A stretch of 64,000 bases of DNA from Perognathus longimembris pacificus (GCF_023159225.1 NC_063184.1:11211528-11275527), one strand, 5' to 3'; shown: positions 21,458 through 33,384, counted from the first letter of the stretch. The notes: generated by a model not told the origin, from the sequence alone. Program-made: numbers and translations.

Positions 21458-21664
21458 TAGTCAAGATTTCTTAACATTCATAGAATGTTCCAGTAAACAT
21501 AGCAGAATGCACATTCAATTCAAAGATTCACAGTCCATTTATAAAATAGGTAATCTTTTGGTTTCTAAAACAAGTCCTAATACATTTAAAAAAAATTGAA
21601 ATGATTCAAAGCATATTTTCTCATCACCACAAAATTATGTTAGAAATCAAAAACAGAAAGCTAT

Positions 21665-21855
21665 TTGGAGCCGGGAGCTGGTGGCTCACACCTGTAACCC
21701 TAGCAATTCAGGAGGCTGAGATCTGATGTTTGTGGTATGAAGCCAGACTAGTCAGGAAACACCATCAGCCTCTTATTTCAAATTAACCACTAGAAAACCG
21801 TAAGTGGCACTATGGTTCAAGTGGTATAGTTCTGACCTTGAGCAAAAGAAGATGA
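21665..21855 (+). mobile_element. Composite SINE
   Basis: 'gagctggtggctcacacctg' at the head. The tail is shortened and ends in a (GA) run. Confidence 0.8.
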
Positions 21856-21869
21856 GAGAGAGAGAGTGA

Positions 21870-22430
21870 TTTGGAAAACATTGTGAAATATTTGGGAATT
21901 AAAAAAACAGTAGGCATCACCTAGAAGCAATACAACTTCTGCTTTTATATGGCCATTGGAGTTTCTCAGCTCTTCCCTGATGGCAACCGCGGACACCTCT
22001 GTTTAGCATACCACTTCTGTTTGTCCCTGATTTTCTTCCATGAGCTCCCAATAAAGGCCAGGAGAAATGAGCTTGAGAATTAGGACAGAAGTTCCTTGTG
22101 TCTTGGCCTCCAAGTTATTTCCAAGGGGCTTCAGTTGGCCTTTAAGAATCCAGTGAGTTTTAACTGATTTCTTCAGTGGTCCTGTCTTTCTTCTGTGCAC
22201 TGTCAATGACGAAAGATCTTGTGTGTCTTATTTATCTTTAGGAGGCTTGTAATTACTTGAGATTTAGTTTATATTTAGCTAGAATACTTCCTAGCTCTTT
22301 AATGAGGTTATGGAAGGTTTGTACATTTTCTAGCTTTTTCTAGATGCTAAGGTGGGAGCATGCTTCTTTGTGACCTCCTCTGTTTATTTAAACTGTTGTT
22401 ATTTGGTTAGTTTTTTCTTTCTTTCTTTTT
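21870..22430. other. Unique DNA, no gene recognised
   Basis: A 67-codon reverse frame at 22003-22206 has no family I recognise. The texture (AATAAA at about 22049, no SINE) could suit an old LTR, but nothing decisive is visible. Confidence 0.3.
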
Positions 22431-22431
22431 T

Positions 22432-22690
22432 TTTTGCCAGTCCTGAGGCTTGGACTCAGGGCCTGAGTACTGTCCCTGGCTTCTTCTTTATTTTTTTTAA
22501 TTTTTTAATTTTTTGTTGTTTGTTTGTTTTTGGCTAGTTCTGGGCCTTGAACTCAGGGCCTGAGCATTGTCCCTGGCTTCTTTTTGCTTAAGGCTAGCAC
22601 TCTGCCACTTGAGCTATAGCGCCCCTTATGGCCGTTTTTTTTATATATGTGGTGCTGAGGAATTGAACCCAGGGCTTCATGCCCCTGTTT
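22432..22690 (-). mobile_element. Two overlapping dimeric ID-like SINEs, one truncated
   Basis: The last ~50 bp of one reverse copy (22435-22485, 'ggactcagggcctgagtact') is followed by T-rich DNA and then a second reverse copy (about 22530-22690, 'gaactcagggcctgagcatt'). The second probably inserted into or beside the first. Confidence 0.75.
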
Positions 22691-22694
22691 GGTT

Positions 22695-22957
22695 AGTTTG
22701 TGGTATGCTGGTCCTGTGGCTTGAACTCAGGGCCTGGGTACTGTCCTTGAGTTTTTGGCTTGTTTTTTTCTTTTTTGCTTAAAGCTAGTGTCCTACCACT
22801 TGAGCTACAGCTTTACTTCTGGATTTTTGGTGGTTAATTGCAGTTAATAATATCTTGAACTTTCCTGCCCAGGCTGGCTTTAGACCTCCATCCTCAGATC
22901 TCAGCCTCCTGAGTAACTAGGATTATAGCCATGTGGCACAGGTACCTGGCTGGCATC
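22695..22957 (-). mobile_element. Composite SINE
   Basis: Reverse copy with the usual 'ggcttgaactcagggcctgg' and 'cagatctcagcctcctgagt'. Confidence 0.85.
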
Positions 22958-23334
22958 CTAAATTTTCAGTGGAAACTATAGAAATTTACACTCAAAAGTC
23001 AGAATGGAGAAAGTCAGGGTGAGTGGCTAAGTTTTGTTGGTACCAAGTCAATAGGACAACAATTCACTAGGTCATGCCAAAGAGTCCCATGAACAGGAGA
23101 AGTCTCGGATTTCCTGTTAGATTATTTCCTTATTATCTTGCAGTATACTAATATTCTTTCCTTCTTGTAACTGCAAAACAAACAAACAAACACATCTTAA
23201 AATAGGTATTAAAAAGCAGCATTCCAGAACTGGAACCGTACTCACATTTTGTGGAAGGCAAAATCCCAAAGACGCAACCCCCATCTCATTTCTTTTTTTT
23301 TTATTAATAATTTCTTTTATTAAAATTTGTTTTG

Positions 23335-23400
23335 TTTTTTGTTGCCAGTCCTGGGGTGTGGACTCAGGGCCTGAGCACTGTCCCTGGCTTCTTTTTTTAA
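23335..23400 (-). mobile_element. Dimeric ID-like SINE, 3' terminal fragment
   Basis: Only the tail-side ~55 bp remains ('gttgccagtcctggggtgtg' and onward), followed by A/T-rich DNA. Confidence 0.65.
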
Positions 23401-23459
23401 AAAAATTTTATTTATTTTATTTTTTTTAATTTAATTTATTTATTAATTGAACACAAATT

Positions 23460-23790
23460 TTTTTGACAGGGTGTTGTGCAAAAAGGGTACAGTTACATAG
23501 TAGGGCAGTGTGTACATTTCTTGTGATATCTTATGCCCTGTTTTTCTTTCCCTTCTCTAGGTCAGGTAGACATATATACAATATACAATTTATCAAGAAC
23601 ATATACAGTAGCCACGTGGCCAAGCCCAAGAAAATTCGCCTAGGGCTTTAAATGTAATGTCAATATTAGACAATATGTCGACAGTAGACTTATATGAACG
23701 TACATACATAGCTTTTGAGCTATTGTATTCCACTGAGAGGTCAAATTTTGACCTTTATATGTTGCCCATCTCATTTCTTGGTTAGTCAGT
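23460..23790 (+). repeat. Possible uncharacterised interspersed repeat
   Basis: 'aaaagggtacagttacatag' and 'gtgtacatttcttgtgatat' echo the 2670, 41237 and 57775 modules. It then runs through AT-rich DNA to about 23770 without coding potential. Confidence 0.35.
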
Positions 23791-23959
23791 TATATAGACA
23801 ATACATGAAAGGGATTTTCAAGATGTTAAGTCCCAAGTCAGTTGAGATTATCAACATGAGTCTTACTCAATCCGATGGCCTCCTTTTTAAGTCGAAGTCC
23901 TCTCCTCTCCTCCTCCTCTCCTCTTCTCCCCTCCTTCCTTTTTTTCTTCGCTTCTCTTC

Positions 23960-24172
23960 TTTTTATGCCAGGGAGACATGTTCTCCTTTACATTTTTTTT
24001 CTTCAAGGTTGGCTCTCCACTTCTTGAGCCACAGCTCTGCTTCTGGCTTTTTGCTGGTTAATTGGATATGAGTCTCATAGGCTTTTCTGCCCGGGCTGGC
24101 TTTGAATCAAGATTCTCAGATTCCAGCCTCCTGAGTGGCTGGAATTACAGGTGTGAGCCATAGCACCCAGCT
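23960..24172 (-). mobile_element. Composite SINE
   Basis: Reverse copy: 'gttggctctccacttcttga' through 'tggaattacaggtgtgagcc'. A pyrimidine-rich run precedes it. Confidence 0.8.
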
Positions 24173-24829
24173 ACGCAGGGATTCTTTATGGCTAGGAGCA
24201 GGGGAAGTCAGCAATAGGCACGAGGAGGATTTAGTGTGTTGGTGTTGGCTTGCAGACTGAGATTTCACAGTGCAAGTACAACCAACCTCTGGATAACAGT
24301 CAAGGCAATGGTTCTACAACAAAAGTTCTGCAACTGTGAGGAACAGAATTCTTCAAATACCAAGAATGAGACTGGAAGAGAACCCTAAGCTCCTGAAGAG
24401 AACCAGGCCACCTGACAAGTTCAGCCATTTCCCCCTATTTTAATTCATGTACTTCAAGTAATTTGATTTTAATTAAATTCACAGTAAAATAAAATCCAAA
24501 GGTGCATAGGCAGGGATAAATTGCCCTAATCGATAGAGCAACCAAGCACTTTTACTTTTGTAAAATCCAGACCAAAAAGAAAAGCAAAAAAGTAAACAAC
24601 AAACAAACAAACAAATAAATAAGAAAAGCCCTGTCCTCCCTCCCCCCAGCTAATCCATTTTCCACACTCATTATCATTCAGATGAGTCTTTAGTAAGACA
24701 AAGATGTCGGCATAGCTTTTTCAGTGTCTGAGCCTGCCTTTCTTATTTGGATTGTTCAAACAAAGAAAGCCCTCTGGATCTAATTAAGAGATTTTTCACC
24801 TGCCATCATTCATTTATTCAGTTCACCAA

Positions 24830-25335
24830 CATTTATGGCACACGTGTGATGGTCAAGGCACAATGTTAAATACTGTATTAACACTGAGAGTTATGCCACA
24901 AAGGGCCAATCATAAAACCAAAGTCTTAATTAATCTTGTGATTTTTAATGATTTAATTCTTTCATTCAACAAGGCCTTATTAATAAGGCAGGGCCAGGCT
25001 GGGCAGTGGGGCTGCCAAGATGAACTCATGGTCTGCTTTCATGTCCTCATAATCTAATGGGGGTATATGGGGAGGGGGAGGTAGAGCCATAAACAAGTAA
25101 TAATTGTGCAGTTGAGGGGCTTCCATAAAGGTCTTGTGGGGGGAGTGGACAGGGGATATGTTGTGGAGGGTCACAGAAAGTCTTCTCAAGAAGGTAACAC
25201 TTGAGCTGGGCTTGAAGGACAAGCACATTCCTGGAAAGGGAGGAAAGGATGCTCCAGAGGAGAGGGAAACAGGCCTTGGGAAAGAGGAGGCAGAGGCGTC
25301 CTACCTGGGGAACTGCAAGGATGTGGGATGCTCTG
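24830..25335 (+). mobile_element. Ancient LINE-2 (L2) 3' fragment
   Basis: The order of phrases follows the L2 3' end: 'atttatggcacacgtgtgat', 'ttcattcaacaaggccttat', 'aagatgaactcatggtctgc', 'gccataaacaagtaataatt', then 'gagctgggcttgaaggacaa'. It is highly diverged, as expected for a pre-eutherian insertion. Confidence 0.7.
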
Positions 25336-25414
25336 GCAGTGCCATTACAGAAATACAGAATGGGAGAGTCACGCTTTGTGAAGAAGCATGTTGACTCAGT
25401 AGATTATAAACTTG

Positions 25415-25416
<2 letters not shown>

Positions 25417-25449
<33 letters not shown>

Positions 25450-25471
25450 TACACACACACACACACACATA
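25417..25471. repeat. (TA)n followed by (CA)n
   Basis: About 15 TA units then about 11 CA units at the tail side of a reverse SINE. Confidence 0.95.
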
Positions 25472-25703
25472 CTGAGGGTCAAACTCAGGATCTTGAGTTT
25501 GCTCAGTTTGCTTGCCTGGCTAACTCGCTACCTTTTGAGCCACTCCTCCAGCCCTGCTTTTGGCTGATGAATTGCACATAACATCTCTGGGACTTTGTTG
25601 TTGTTGTTTTTTTTTTGCCCAACCTGGTTTCAAGCTGTGATCCTCCAGATCTCAACCTCCTAAGTAGCTTGGATTACAGTAGTGAGGTCACTGGTACCCA
25701 GCT
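25472..25703 (-). mobile_element. Composite SINE
   Basis: Reverse, diverged copy: 'gagggtcaaactcaggatct' through 'agcttggattacagtagtga'. Confidence 0.75.
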
Positions 25704-25917
25704 TAGATTACTTTGATTAAAAAAAAAAGAGAACCATTTAAACCATATATGCAGGCAGGTGACATAATGAACATTGTAAAAGGGTTAAACAAATGGAATC
25801 TGGTATCAGTGTTAAAATTATTAGTACCTGCACTTCCCATTACCTATCCCAACCAGTGGCTCCTCCCTAGAACCAAGGATGTTTCTCATCTGAGGGGAAA
25901 TTCATGTCTGTCTGCCT

Positions 25918-26102
25918 GCCTCCCTCCCTCCCTCCCTCCCTCCCTCCCTCCCTCCCTCCCTCCCTCCCTCCCTCCCTCCCTCCCTCCCTCCCTTCCTTCC
26001 TCCCTTCCTTCCTTCCTTCCTTCCTTCCTCGCTTCCTTCCTTTCTCTCTCTCTTCCTCCCTCCCTCCCTCCCTCCCTCCCTCCCTCCCTCCCTCCCTCCC
26101 TC

Positions 26103-26152
<50 letters not shown>

Positions 26153-26166
26153 TTCTTTCTTTCTTC

Positions 26167-26229
<63 letters not shown>

Positions 26230-26231
26230 TT
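25918..26231. repeat. (CCCT)n / (CTTT)n compound microsatellite
   Basis: Over 300 bp of pure pyrimidine with blocks of CCCT, CTTC, CT and CTTT. The frames of Pro-Ser-Leu repeats across it are spurious. It is the longest uninterrupted pyrimidine tract in the window. Confidence 0.97.
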
Positions 26232-26336
26232 GTTTTTGAGATGGGGATCTGGCTATTTCACCCAGGCTGGTCTCAGACTCTTGGACTCAAGTGATTCTCC
26301 AGGGTGGCTGGAAATACAGTTGCACAGTACCACACC
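26232..26336 (-). mobile_element. 7SL-derived (B1/Alu-like) SINE
   Basis: 'gagatggggatctggctatt', 'cccaggctggtctcagactc' and 'caagtgattctcc' are the complement of a 7SL monomer. Its A-tail side joins the (CTTT)n tract. Confidence 0.75.
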
Positions 26337-26539
26337 ATTTAAGTGCCACAAAGCCTGTAAAGCAATCTTAGCATGACTAGGAAAATAAACTTAGCAAGCC
26401 TACATTGGGGAAAAATCTGGGGTAATATTTACAGCCAAATCCAACTCTTGAGACTGGGGTGTAGTTCAATGGTAGTGTATCCTGGAGTTCATAGTTTCTG
26501 ACCTGCCAAAACCAAAAATAACAGTAAAAAGCCAGGACT

Positions 26540-26700
26540 CTACTTAATTAAATACCAAAATGTGCTAGCTACAGTGTTAAGTCCTTCACAGACATCTTTA
26601 ACCTCACAACAACACCCCAAGTTGGGCCTTTGCATATATAATATACTTTTTAATATTAGGAAGTCACTGGCTCCAAGAAGCTAGGTGATTGATTAACTTG
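26540..26700. repeat. Ancient interspersed repeat (MIR/L2 class, unnamed)
   Basis: 'taacctcacaacaacacccc' and 'aagaagctaggtgattgatt' fit a very old mammalian repeat with this order of phrases. The assignment to a family is uncertain. Confidence 0.4.
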
Positions 26701-26724
26701 GTGCCACTAGAGTGTCATTGCAAT

Positions 26725-26829
26725 TAACTACCAAAAAACAGAAGGGGAGCTGTGGTTCGAATGGTAGTGTTAGCCTTGAGCACAAAAGCTCAGGGACAGT
26801 GCCTAGGCACTGCGTTCAAGCTCCAGACC

Positions 26830-26832
<3 letters not shown>
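26725..26832 (+). mobile_element. Composite SINE, 3' half
   Basis: 'gagctgtggttcgaatggta' and 'actgcgttcaagctccagac', with the 7SL-like head lost. Confidence 0.75.

Positions 26833-26896
<64 letters not shown>
26833..26896. repeat. (CA)n microsatellite
   Basis: 32 CA units forming the tail of the SINE before it. Confidence 0.97.
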
Positions 26897-26900
<4 letters not shown>

Positions 26901-27655
26901 CCAGTTGTTCCTATAATTTAACCCTTTGTATATTATGGCAAGCAGAAAGCAATTTCAGCTTGGTGAACTCCTTCTCAACTAATTGTAGAGCAGGAAGAAA
27001 ATGTATAGACCTCCTAAATGAGACCATTTTCTCCAGTGTAGTCCCCCTCCAACACATAATATGTGGTCAAGAAAATACAACACAGAAATTTGAAACTTGT
27101 TCTTAAAGAGAGGGTTCTTAAACTTGGAAGATAGACAACATTATCCTCACTTCTCAGTGGGGGTACAGCTGTGTGTGGATCAATGTTGAAGTCACCCAGA
27201 ACATTATAATCCTGGGGGCGGGGCTGGATAATGGCCCAGGAGCTGTGCGTGAAACACAGCATACAAGTCATCTATTATCTCAGGGGGCCAACTCGAGAAA
27301 CCATCTTTTGGGTGTGTGGTTTCATTTGTTTCTTCCGTCTCACATGCTGAGAGTAATGACAAGGGTCATTTCTAGTTGACGCTGTGGACAGTGCACTCAA
27401 AGTGACCTTTGCAACCATTCGCAGTCTGCATTTTAAAACAGATTTCTTCAAAAAAAACAAAAACCCCAAACTGAAAGATAATCGTTCGAGTTTAGGTTGC
27501 TTGGGTCTTCTCAGGAAACCTTAAAACCTTATGAAAGGGCCTTAGCCCTTTTCATAAGAAATGTAGTTTTGTTAGAGTCTGAAAGAGACCGTGGCTCCAG
27601 GCAAAAAGGGAAGCCATTTTCAGCAGAGTGAAATATTTATTTAATCTTTCCAATT
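26897..27655. other. Unique DNA, no gene seen
   Basis: SINE-free. A stretch at about 27170-27260 with 'ctgggggcggggctggataa' and neighbouring text looks constrained, but it carries no plausible protein. Confidence 0.35.
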
Positions 27656-27668
27656 AAAATACAATACA

Positions 27669-27873
27669 GGAGCTGGGGATATGGCGTAGTGGCAAGAGTG
27701 CTTGCCTTGTATACATGAGGCCCTGGGTTCAATTCCCCAGCACCACATGTACAGAAAATGGTCAGAAGTGGCGCTGTGGCTCAAGTGGCAGAGTGCTAGC
27801 CTTGAGCAAAAAGAAGCCAGGGACAGTGCTCAGGCCCTGAGTCCAAGCCCCAGGACTGGCCAAAAAAAAAAAA
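27669..27873 (+). mobile_element. Dimeric ID-like SINE with target-site duplication
   Basis: A nearly consensus copy ('gagctggggatatggcgtag' to 'ccccaggactggcc' plus poly-A). It is flanked by aaaatacaataca at 27656-27668 and 27874-27886. Confidence 0.95.
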
Positions 27874-28261
27874 AAAATACAATACAATACAATAAACCAG
27901 TAAGCACTTAGCAGGGTCTCTTGGCAAGTGAATGACTTGGTTCTGGTCAAACTATACAATGCTTTCTTAATAAAACATTACCTTTTCCCAAGGACATTTT
28001 TCAGTTGGTAGCATTTGATGTGTACACAGATCAGATGTTCTGAGCAATTCTGGTACACCTTAGAAAATGAGGAAGGAACTAGAACAGTCAATATAGATCA
28101 AATTACTAGTGCACTTGCTCTTGAGCTGTAGTTGAATTTCACTTTTTAAATTATTGGTGGTGAAGTCTCTTGATGTATAGGGAAATTTAGAACTGTCTCT
28201 CAATCATGAGCTCCTATGACACTACTAAACAACAGCAGTGAATTATTATTCACTAAATAGG

Positions 28262-28535
28262 GTATTTCTTTCCTTCTTTCTTTCTTTCTTCTCCTCCTCC
28301 TTCTTTATTTTTTGCAGTCATAGGGCTTGAACTCTGGGCCTGGGTGCTGTCCCTGAGCTCTTCATCTCAAGGCTAGCACTCTGTCATTTGAACCACAGCG
28401 CTACAATTTCATGGTAGTTAATTGGAGATAAGAGTCTCACGGACTTTCCCACCTGGTCTAGCTTTGAACCCAGAAACTCAGATCTCAGCCTCATGAGTAG
28501 CTAGGATTACAGGCATGATACACCACAGCCTAGCT
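28262..28535 (-). mobile_element. Composite SINE with (CTTT) tail
   Basis: The tail microsatellite at 28262-28300 is followed by 'gggcttgaactctgggcctg' and 'cagatctcagcctcatgagt'. Confidence 0.85.
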
Positions 28536-28714
28536 TGATGGGATATTTTATAAGTCATTTATTTGATTATTTGCATTTTTCCCTTTCATCTGACAACCAA
28601 GAGTTGAATAGAATTAAAAGCTGAGACAGCAGTGCAGAATTCTAGACATGCTCAGTTTAACTCAAATGTATATGTGAGTATCTCTAACGGTACTTAGGAA
28701 AATAATTTCTGTGC

Positions 28715-28870
28715 ACTCAAGGCTGGCTCTCTACTGCTTGAGCCATGACTTCATTTCTGGCTTTTTGATGGTTAATTGAAGATAAGAGTCTCATGGACTT
28801 TCCTGCCTGGGCTGGCTTCCAACTGGGACTCTCAGATCTTTGCCTCATAGGTAGCTAAGCCACTGGTGTC
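28715..28870 (-). mobile_element. Composite SINE fragment
   Basis: 'caaggctggctctctactgc' to 'taggtagctaagccactggt'. The ID-like 3' part is missing. Confidence 0.75.
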
Positions 28871-29179
28871 TGGAAAGGAAACATTTTTGTTGGCTGAGTG
28901 TCTGTCTGCACCCCAGCTATGGAGGAAGGAGAGAGGGTGAGAGGGACTGAAGCCCAGTCTATGTTTACAGCAGGTTGTTGGGGGTCTGTGCTGAATTGTG
29001 GACCTGGCTCTAATACCCAGCTCAATCTCAGATCTTCTTTTGTGTGCCTCTCAAACTCCTCAGCAGTTTTTAATTGCCTTTGTCAAAACAATGGATAGCA
29101 CCTAGGCTTCAGTGGTTATACTCATGGCTGCATCTTGCTAACTTGTCTGTGGGATAAAGAGAGGGGGCCACTTGAATGG

Positions 29180-29225
<46 letters not shown>

Positions 29226-30000
29226 GGGGAGGGAGAGTGGCCTGGCCTGACTCTTCTGCACAAATATACCCTGGAGGCTGGGGAAAGATACAGCTGGCCA
29301 GAGGCTCCCGGCCCTCATCTTCCATCCTCTCTGATGCAGGTGGCTCGGTAAGTGCTACCCAGCCCAAGGGAATACAGCCATGATCCAGGTGCTCAGCCCA
29401 GAGACAATATTCCCCATTGAAATTATGTTGGGAACATGGCCCTTCAAAGCCAGTCGCTGTGGGTCCCTCTGTTATGTGGGAAAGAGCATGTCAAATGTGT
29501 AACAAAAGTATTTAGACACTGCCTCTCTTTCCTGATGATTTGTGTAGGAGAAGGGAGTTAAATTTCTCATGCCTGCAGCAGAGAAAACTTACCTATTTTA
29601 TCGCTGTTCCTTACACTTGCCCTTCATTTATAGGTATAGAGCAAGTTAAGAATTCATTTGAAAAGTTCTTTGATTTGAGTTTTCTGTAACTAGAAAACTT
29701 AGGCCCGTACTTTTAAATAAGGACTTGCCACAGTGATATACAGGCAAAATGTAAATAATGAAGAATGTCTGTTTTCCCCAACAACACATATGGAATCTAA
29801 AAGAACACACATAATTCTTTCTTAATCATTTGATATCACATCTTGATAAAGTTTAAAGGCAAAATGTAGACTTAACTTTTAAATATTTTTCAGCTTTTAA
29901 AAAGTATGTATTTGGAGAGATCCTTTCTCTATTTTAATTAGTAGACTTAAAAAAGCTAAAATGAAGTACTTTAATACTTATTTTTGTTTCCCCCTTTTTT
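28871..30000. other. SINE-free unique block
   Basis: Apart from (GT)n at 29180-29222 I see no repeat and no gene in about 1.1 kb. AT-rich from 29500 onward. Confidence 0.4.
29180..29222. repeat. (GT)n microsatellite
   Basis: About 21 perfect GT units. Confidence 0.95.
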
Positions 30001-30001
30001 T

Positions 30002-30233
30002 TTGTCAGTTGTGGGCTTGAACTCAGTGCCTGGGTGCTGTCTCTGAACCTCTGTGCTCAAGGTTAGTGCTCTACCATTTGAGCCACAGCACCACTTCTTG
30101 TTTCTGAGCTGTTAATTGGAAATAAAAGTCTCATGGAGACTTTTCTATCTCTGCTGGCTTCAAACCATAATCCTCAGATTTCATCCTCCTGAGTAGCTAG
30201 GATTACAGGCATGAGCCTCAGGTGTCTGGCTGT
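30002..30233 (-). mobile_element. Composite SINE
   Basis: Reverse copy: 'gtgggcttgaactcagtgcc' through 'aggattacaggcatgagcct'. Confidence 0.85.
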
Positions 30234-30267
30234 TTTCTTCCCTTTAAAATGATTTTTAATAGCCAAT

Positions 30268-30679
30268 ATAAGCTGGTGACTCACTTTTGTGATCCTAGCT
30301 CCTCAGGAGGCTGAGATCACTGTTCAAAGCCAGTGATACTCTTTTTTTTTTTTTTTTCCAGTCCTGGGACTTGAACTAGGGCCTGAGCACTGTCCCTGGC
30401 TTCTTTTTGCCCAAGGCTAGCACTCTGCCACTTGAACCACAGTGCCACTTCTGCCTTTTTCTGAATATGTGGTGCTGAGGAATCAAACCCAGTGCTTCAT
30501 GTATGTGAGGCAAATACTCTACCACTAGGCCATATTCCCAGCAAATAGTCTGTGAGCTTCTTATCTCCAATTACTCAACAAAAAGCCAGAAGTTGAGCAG
30601 TAGTTCAAATGGTTGAGTAGTAGCTTTGAGCAAAAAAGCTAAGGGACAGCACTCAGGCTTGAGTTCAAGCCCCAAGGCT

Positions 30680-30681
<2 letters not shown>
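30268..30681 (+). mobile_element. Composite SINE split by a nested dimeric ID SINE
   Basis: The + strand copy runs 30268-30338 and resumes at about 30545-30681. The insert at about 30340-30543 is a reverse ID dimer ('ggcctgagcactgtccctgg', 'accactaggccatattccca'). Confidence 0.88.

Positions 30682-30721
<40 letters not shown>
30682..30721. repeat. (CA)n microsatellite
   Basis: About 20 CA units, the tail of the split SINE. Confidence 0.95.
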
Positions 30722-30724
<3 letters not shown>

Positions 30725-30759
30725 ACATACAGAGAAAAAACTAACCCAGTGTCAGATTA

Positions 30760-32300
30760 ATTTATATAAAAATAATATTTTCTGTAATAGGATAAATATT
30801 TGCTGTGGCTATTTGAATGAAAGGCAGTGTCCTAGCCTTTCATCGTGAGCTAGCTTCTCTAAGAGATTTATTTCAAATGTTATTACTGTATATCTTATAT
30901 AATGGAACAACACTGCTAATAACTGGATATTTTAGCTGCAGGATCTAAAACTTCATCTGCTGAAGATCCAGCTCTGGGGGTGCTGGCTGGCTGCTCATTT
31001 ATTTCACCATATTTAAATCAATCGTCGGAGACAATAAATCGCATGTCCATCTAAAGTTGGCATGTCAAACAGTGGAGACTTACACAAAGATTTCACAGCG
31101 CTCCATTCTTCTTTGTCCTTATCTCATGCAGGGAATACAAATAGTGCTTAGTTGTGAAATGACATTCTTTTTTTCGGTTCTCTCATTAAATCCTCTGTCT
31201 TAGCACCGAGTCTTTAAGCCCAATATTTTTAGCTTCTGGAAAATTCCCACTTAACTTGCTTGAAGGGAATTCTTTTGTCTGGGTATCAGAACAAGATAAC
31301 TGACTTAATCTTTCTCGTAACACGTGAGTCGCCATGTATCATTTTAATCTGCAAACCACAAGGGCTGAGTACTGTCACATGCTGATTTTACTTTTCTATG
31401 AGAAAGTGACTCTCAGGCTCAATGATGGATTGCTTGTTCTCCTGAAACAACAGTCAAGATGGTGAATGCCCCCGGGTGATAGACAGAGTATGCAATGAGA
31501 ACCAGGCGAAGCTGATGGCCTGGTTCAAGTTCACCTGACAAAGCTTGGAGCAGTCTGCACGCAGCATTTGAGACAGGATTATTCACACTTGCATTATATA
31601 TTTGAATGCATTTTCTCCTCGTGCAGCTGCAGAGTAGCTCACACCAAAGCATTAGGCACCATAATAAAGAGATTTATTTTTTTTCCTCTCTCTCCCTCTC
31701 TTTTGCATCTTACATTTTACACCTAGTTTCTAGGGGAATCTGTTCAGGCACAGGACATCTGAATATCCACACTGCAGAACACACATCACCTTTGAAACAA
31801 TGGCTGTGCTCAAAGAATAATAACAGCTTGGTGTTTCTTATCTCTGAAGGGATAAAGATTAAATCTCATGCAGTTGAACAAAATTCCTGAAACTCAGCTC
31901 TTAAAAGATTGTCATTTCGTAAGGTCATGCCATTAAGGAAAGAATAATCTTTTTTTTTTAAACTTCAAATTAAAAAAAAAAATTAGAATCATAGAGTTTT
32001 CTTAAGAATTCCTTGAACATTCTCCATATCCATTTGGCTATGAGAAAGACATATTAACAAATGGAGGGAGGAAGTTTAAAAAAGTTTGAATACAGAACAA
32101 GTTTATAAGGCAGAGAAAAATCATAGTTTTTCTTTCCTTTGGTCTATGTGTTCATAGATTTCCATCAACTGGTTGTGGAATGATTTTCTGACTCACAGAG
32201 AGCTCAGATATTCTTTATTTACTGCCTCTTGCCTTCTGCAGTAAGTTAGGGAGCTAATTAGAGCATCTACAATGCATAAATTATCAATTGCATCTTCCTC
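30760..32300. promoter_or_regulatory. Long SINE-free block, candidate conserved enhancer cluster
   Basis: About 1.5 kb with no SINE or microsatellite, while flanks carry one every few hundred bases. It contains 'tatttaaatcaatcgtcgga', 'gacaataaatcgcatgtcca', CACGTG at about 31322 and 'gttcaagttcacctgacaaa'. It has no coding evidence. The function is inferred only from texture and position between the two genes. Confidence 0.4.
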
Positions 32301-32439
32301 ATTCGTTGTTTATTCACTATTTATTTACTTATTCATGGCAGTACTAGAGTTTGTGCCATTGAACTATACCTCTTGGCCCTAATTTTCTACGGATTCTTTT
32401 AGTCTAGCTTCCTGCCTCTTGAGTCACACCTCCAGAACT

Positions 32440-32797
32440 GAAAGTTCCTTTCCTTTCCTTTCTCTTTTTCCTCTCCTTCTTTTCCCTTTTTCATTTCCAA
32501 TCCTTTCTTTCCCCCTTCCCCTTCCCCCTTTTCCCCCTTGCCTTTTTTCTTTCCCTTTCTCTACACTTCCTTTTTTGTTTTTGTGCTGATACCGGGGCTT
32601 GAACTCAAGGCTTCCAGCTCCTGCTCAGCAACCCTTTATGACTTGAGTCATGCCTTCCACTATTGGCCTTTTGATGGTTAATTGAAAGAAAAGAATCTCT
32701 CAAATTTGTCTATCTATAATGATTCTGAACCAGGATCCTCAGATCTTAGCTTCTCGTATAGCTAGGATTATAGGTCGGAGCCACCAGCACCAGGCTC
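32440..32797 (-). mobile_element. Composite SINE with long pyrimidine tail
   Basis: A pyrimidine tract at 32440-32575 is followed by the reverse SINE ('ggggcttgaactcaaggctt' to 'ataggtcggagccaccagca'). Confidence 0.8.
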
Positions 32798-33337
32798 TGA
32801 AGGCTTTTCTGTCCAGCATGACTTAGAACCTTGGTCCTCCTGACCTTAGCCTACCCTGTGGCTGGGATGACAAGCATGGGACCATCCTCATCTCTTGGTT
32901 GAGAAAGGAGCTTATATGTAAGCCTGAGTTATCCTTACGCTATGATTCCCTACTCCTTCTAAGTCAGCTGGGACTACAGGCTGAGTCACTGGTGCCCAGA
33001 ACATCCATCCATTTAAACAAAAGTGAACTAAGCCTCAACTGTTAAGCAGACATAATTGTAAGCATGGACAAGGGCTATGAAAAGGCACAAGGCCCAGAGC
33101 AGAATCCTGAGACAGACAACAACCTTGAACTGACTTCCAGTGAGCCTCACTTGCTGACATCAGACCCATTTGCTCTCCCCCAAGGCTGCTCTGTGTGAGC
33201 TCAACATGAAGTGATAGAATATTGGGTCAGAGACAAGGCTACACAAAATTTTGAAGTCTTTACTCTGGCTGAAGTCAACTGTCATGTCCTATGCACGGGC
33301 CTTGTGATGATGCACAGAGGCCTCTGACCCCCATCAG

Positions 33338-33340
<3 letters not shown>
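32798..33340. other. Diverged SINE pieces and unique DNA
   Basis: 'ggtcctcctgaccttagcct' (about 32834-32853) and 'cagctgggactacaggctga' (about 32965-32984) are remnants of older reverse SINEs. The rest is unassigned and non-coding. Confidence 0.45.

Positions 33341-33383
<43 letters not shown>
33341..33383. repeat. (GA)n microsatellite
   Basis: About 21 GA units. Confidence 0.95.

Positions 33384-33384
<1 letters not shown>

Noticed and set aside
22003..22206. 67-codon frame on the - strand
   Set aside because: No family is recognised, it has no splice or promoter context, and the length is expected by chance.
25713..26294. 193-codon frame with Pro-Ser-Leu repeats
   Set aside because: It is made by the (CCCT)/(CTTT) pyrimidine tract. 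The same applies to the frames at 33420-33805 and 13904-14246.
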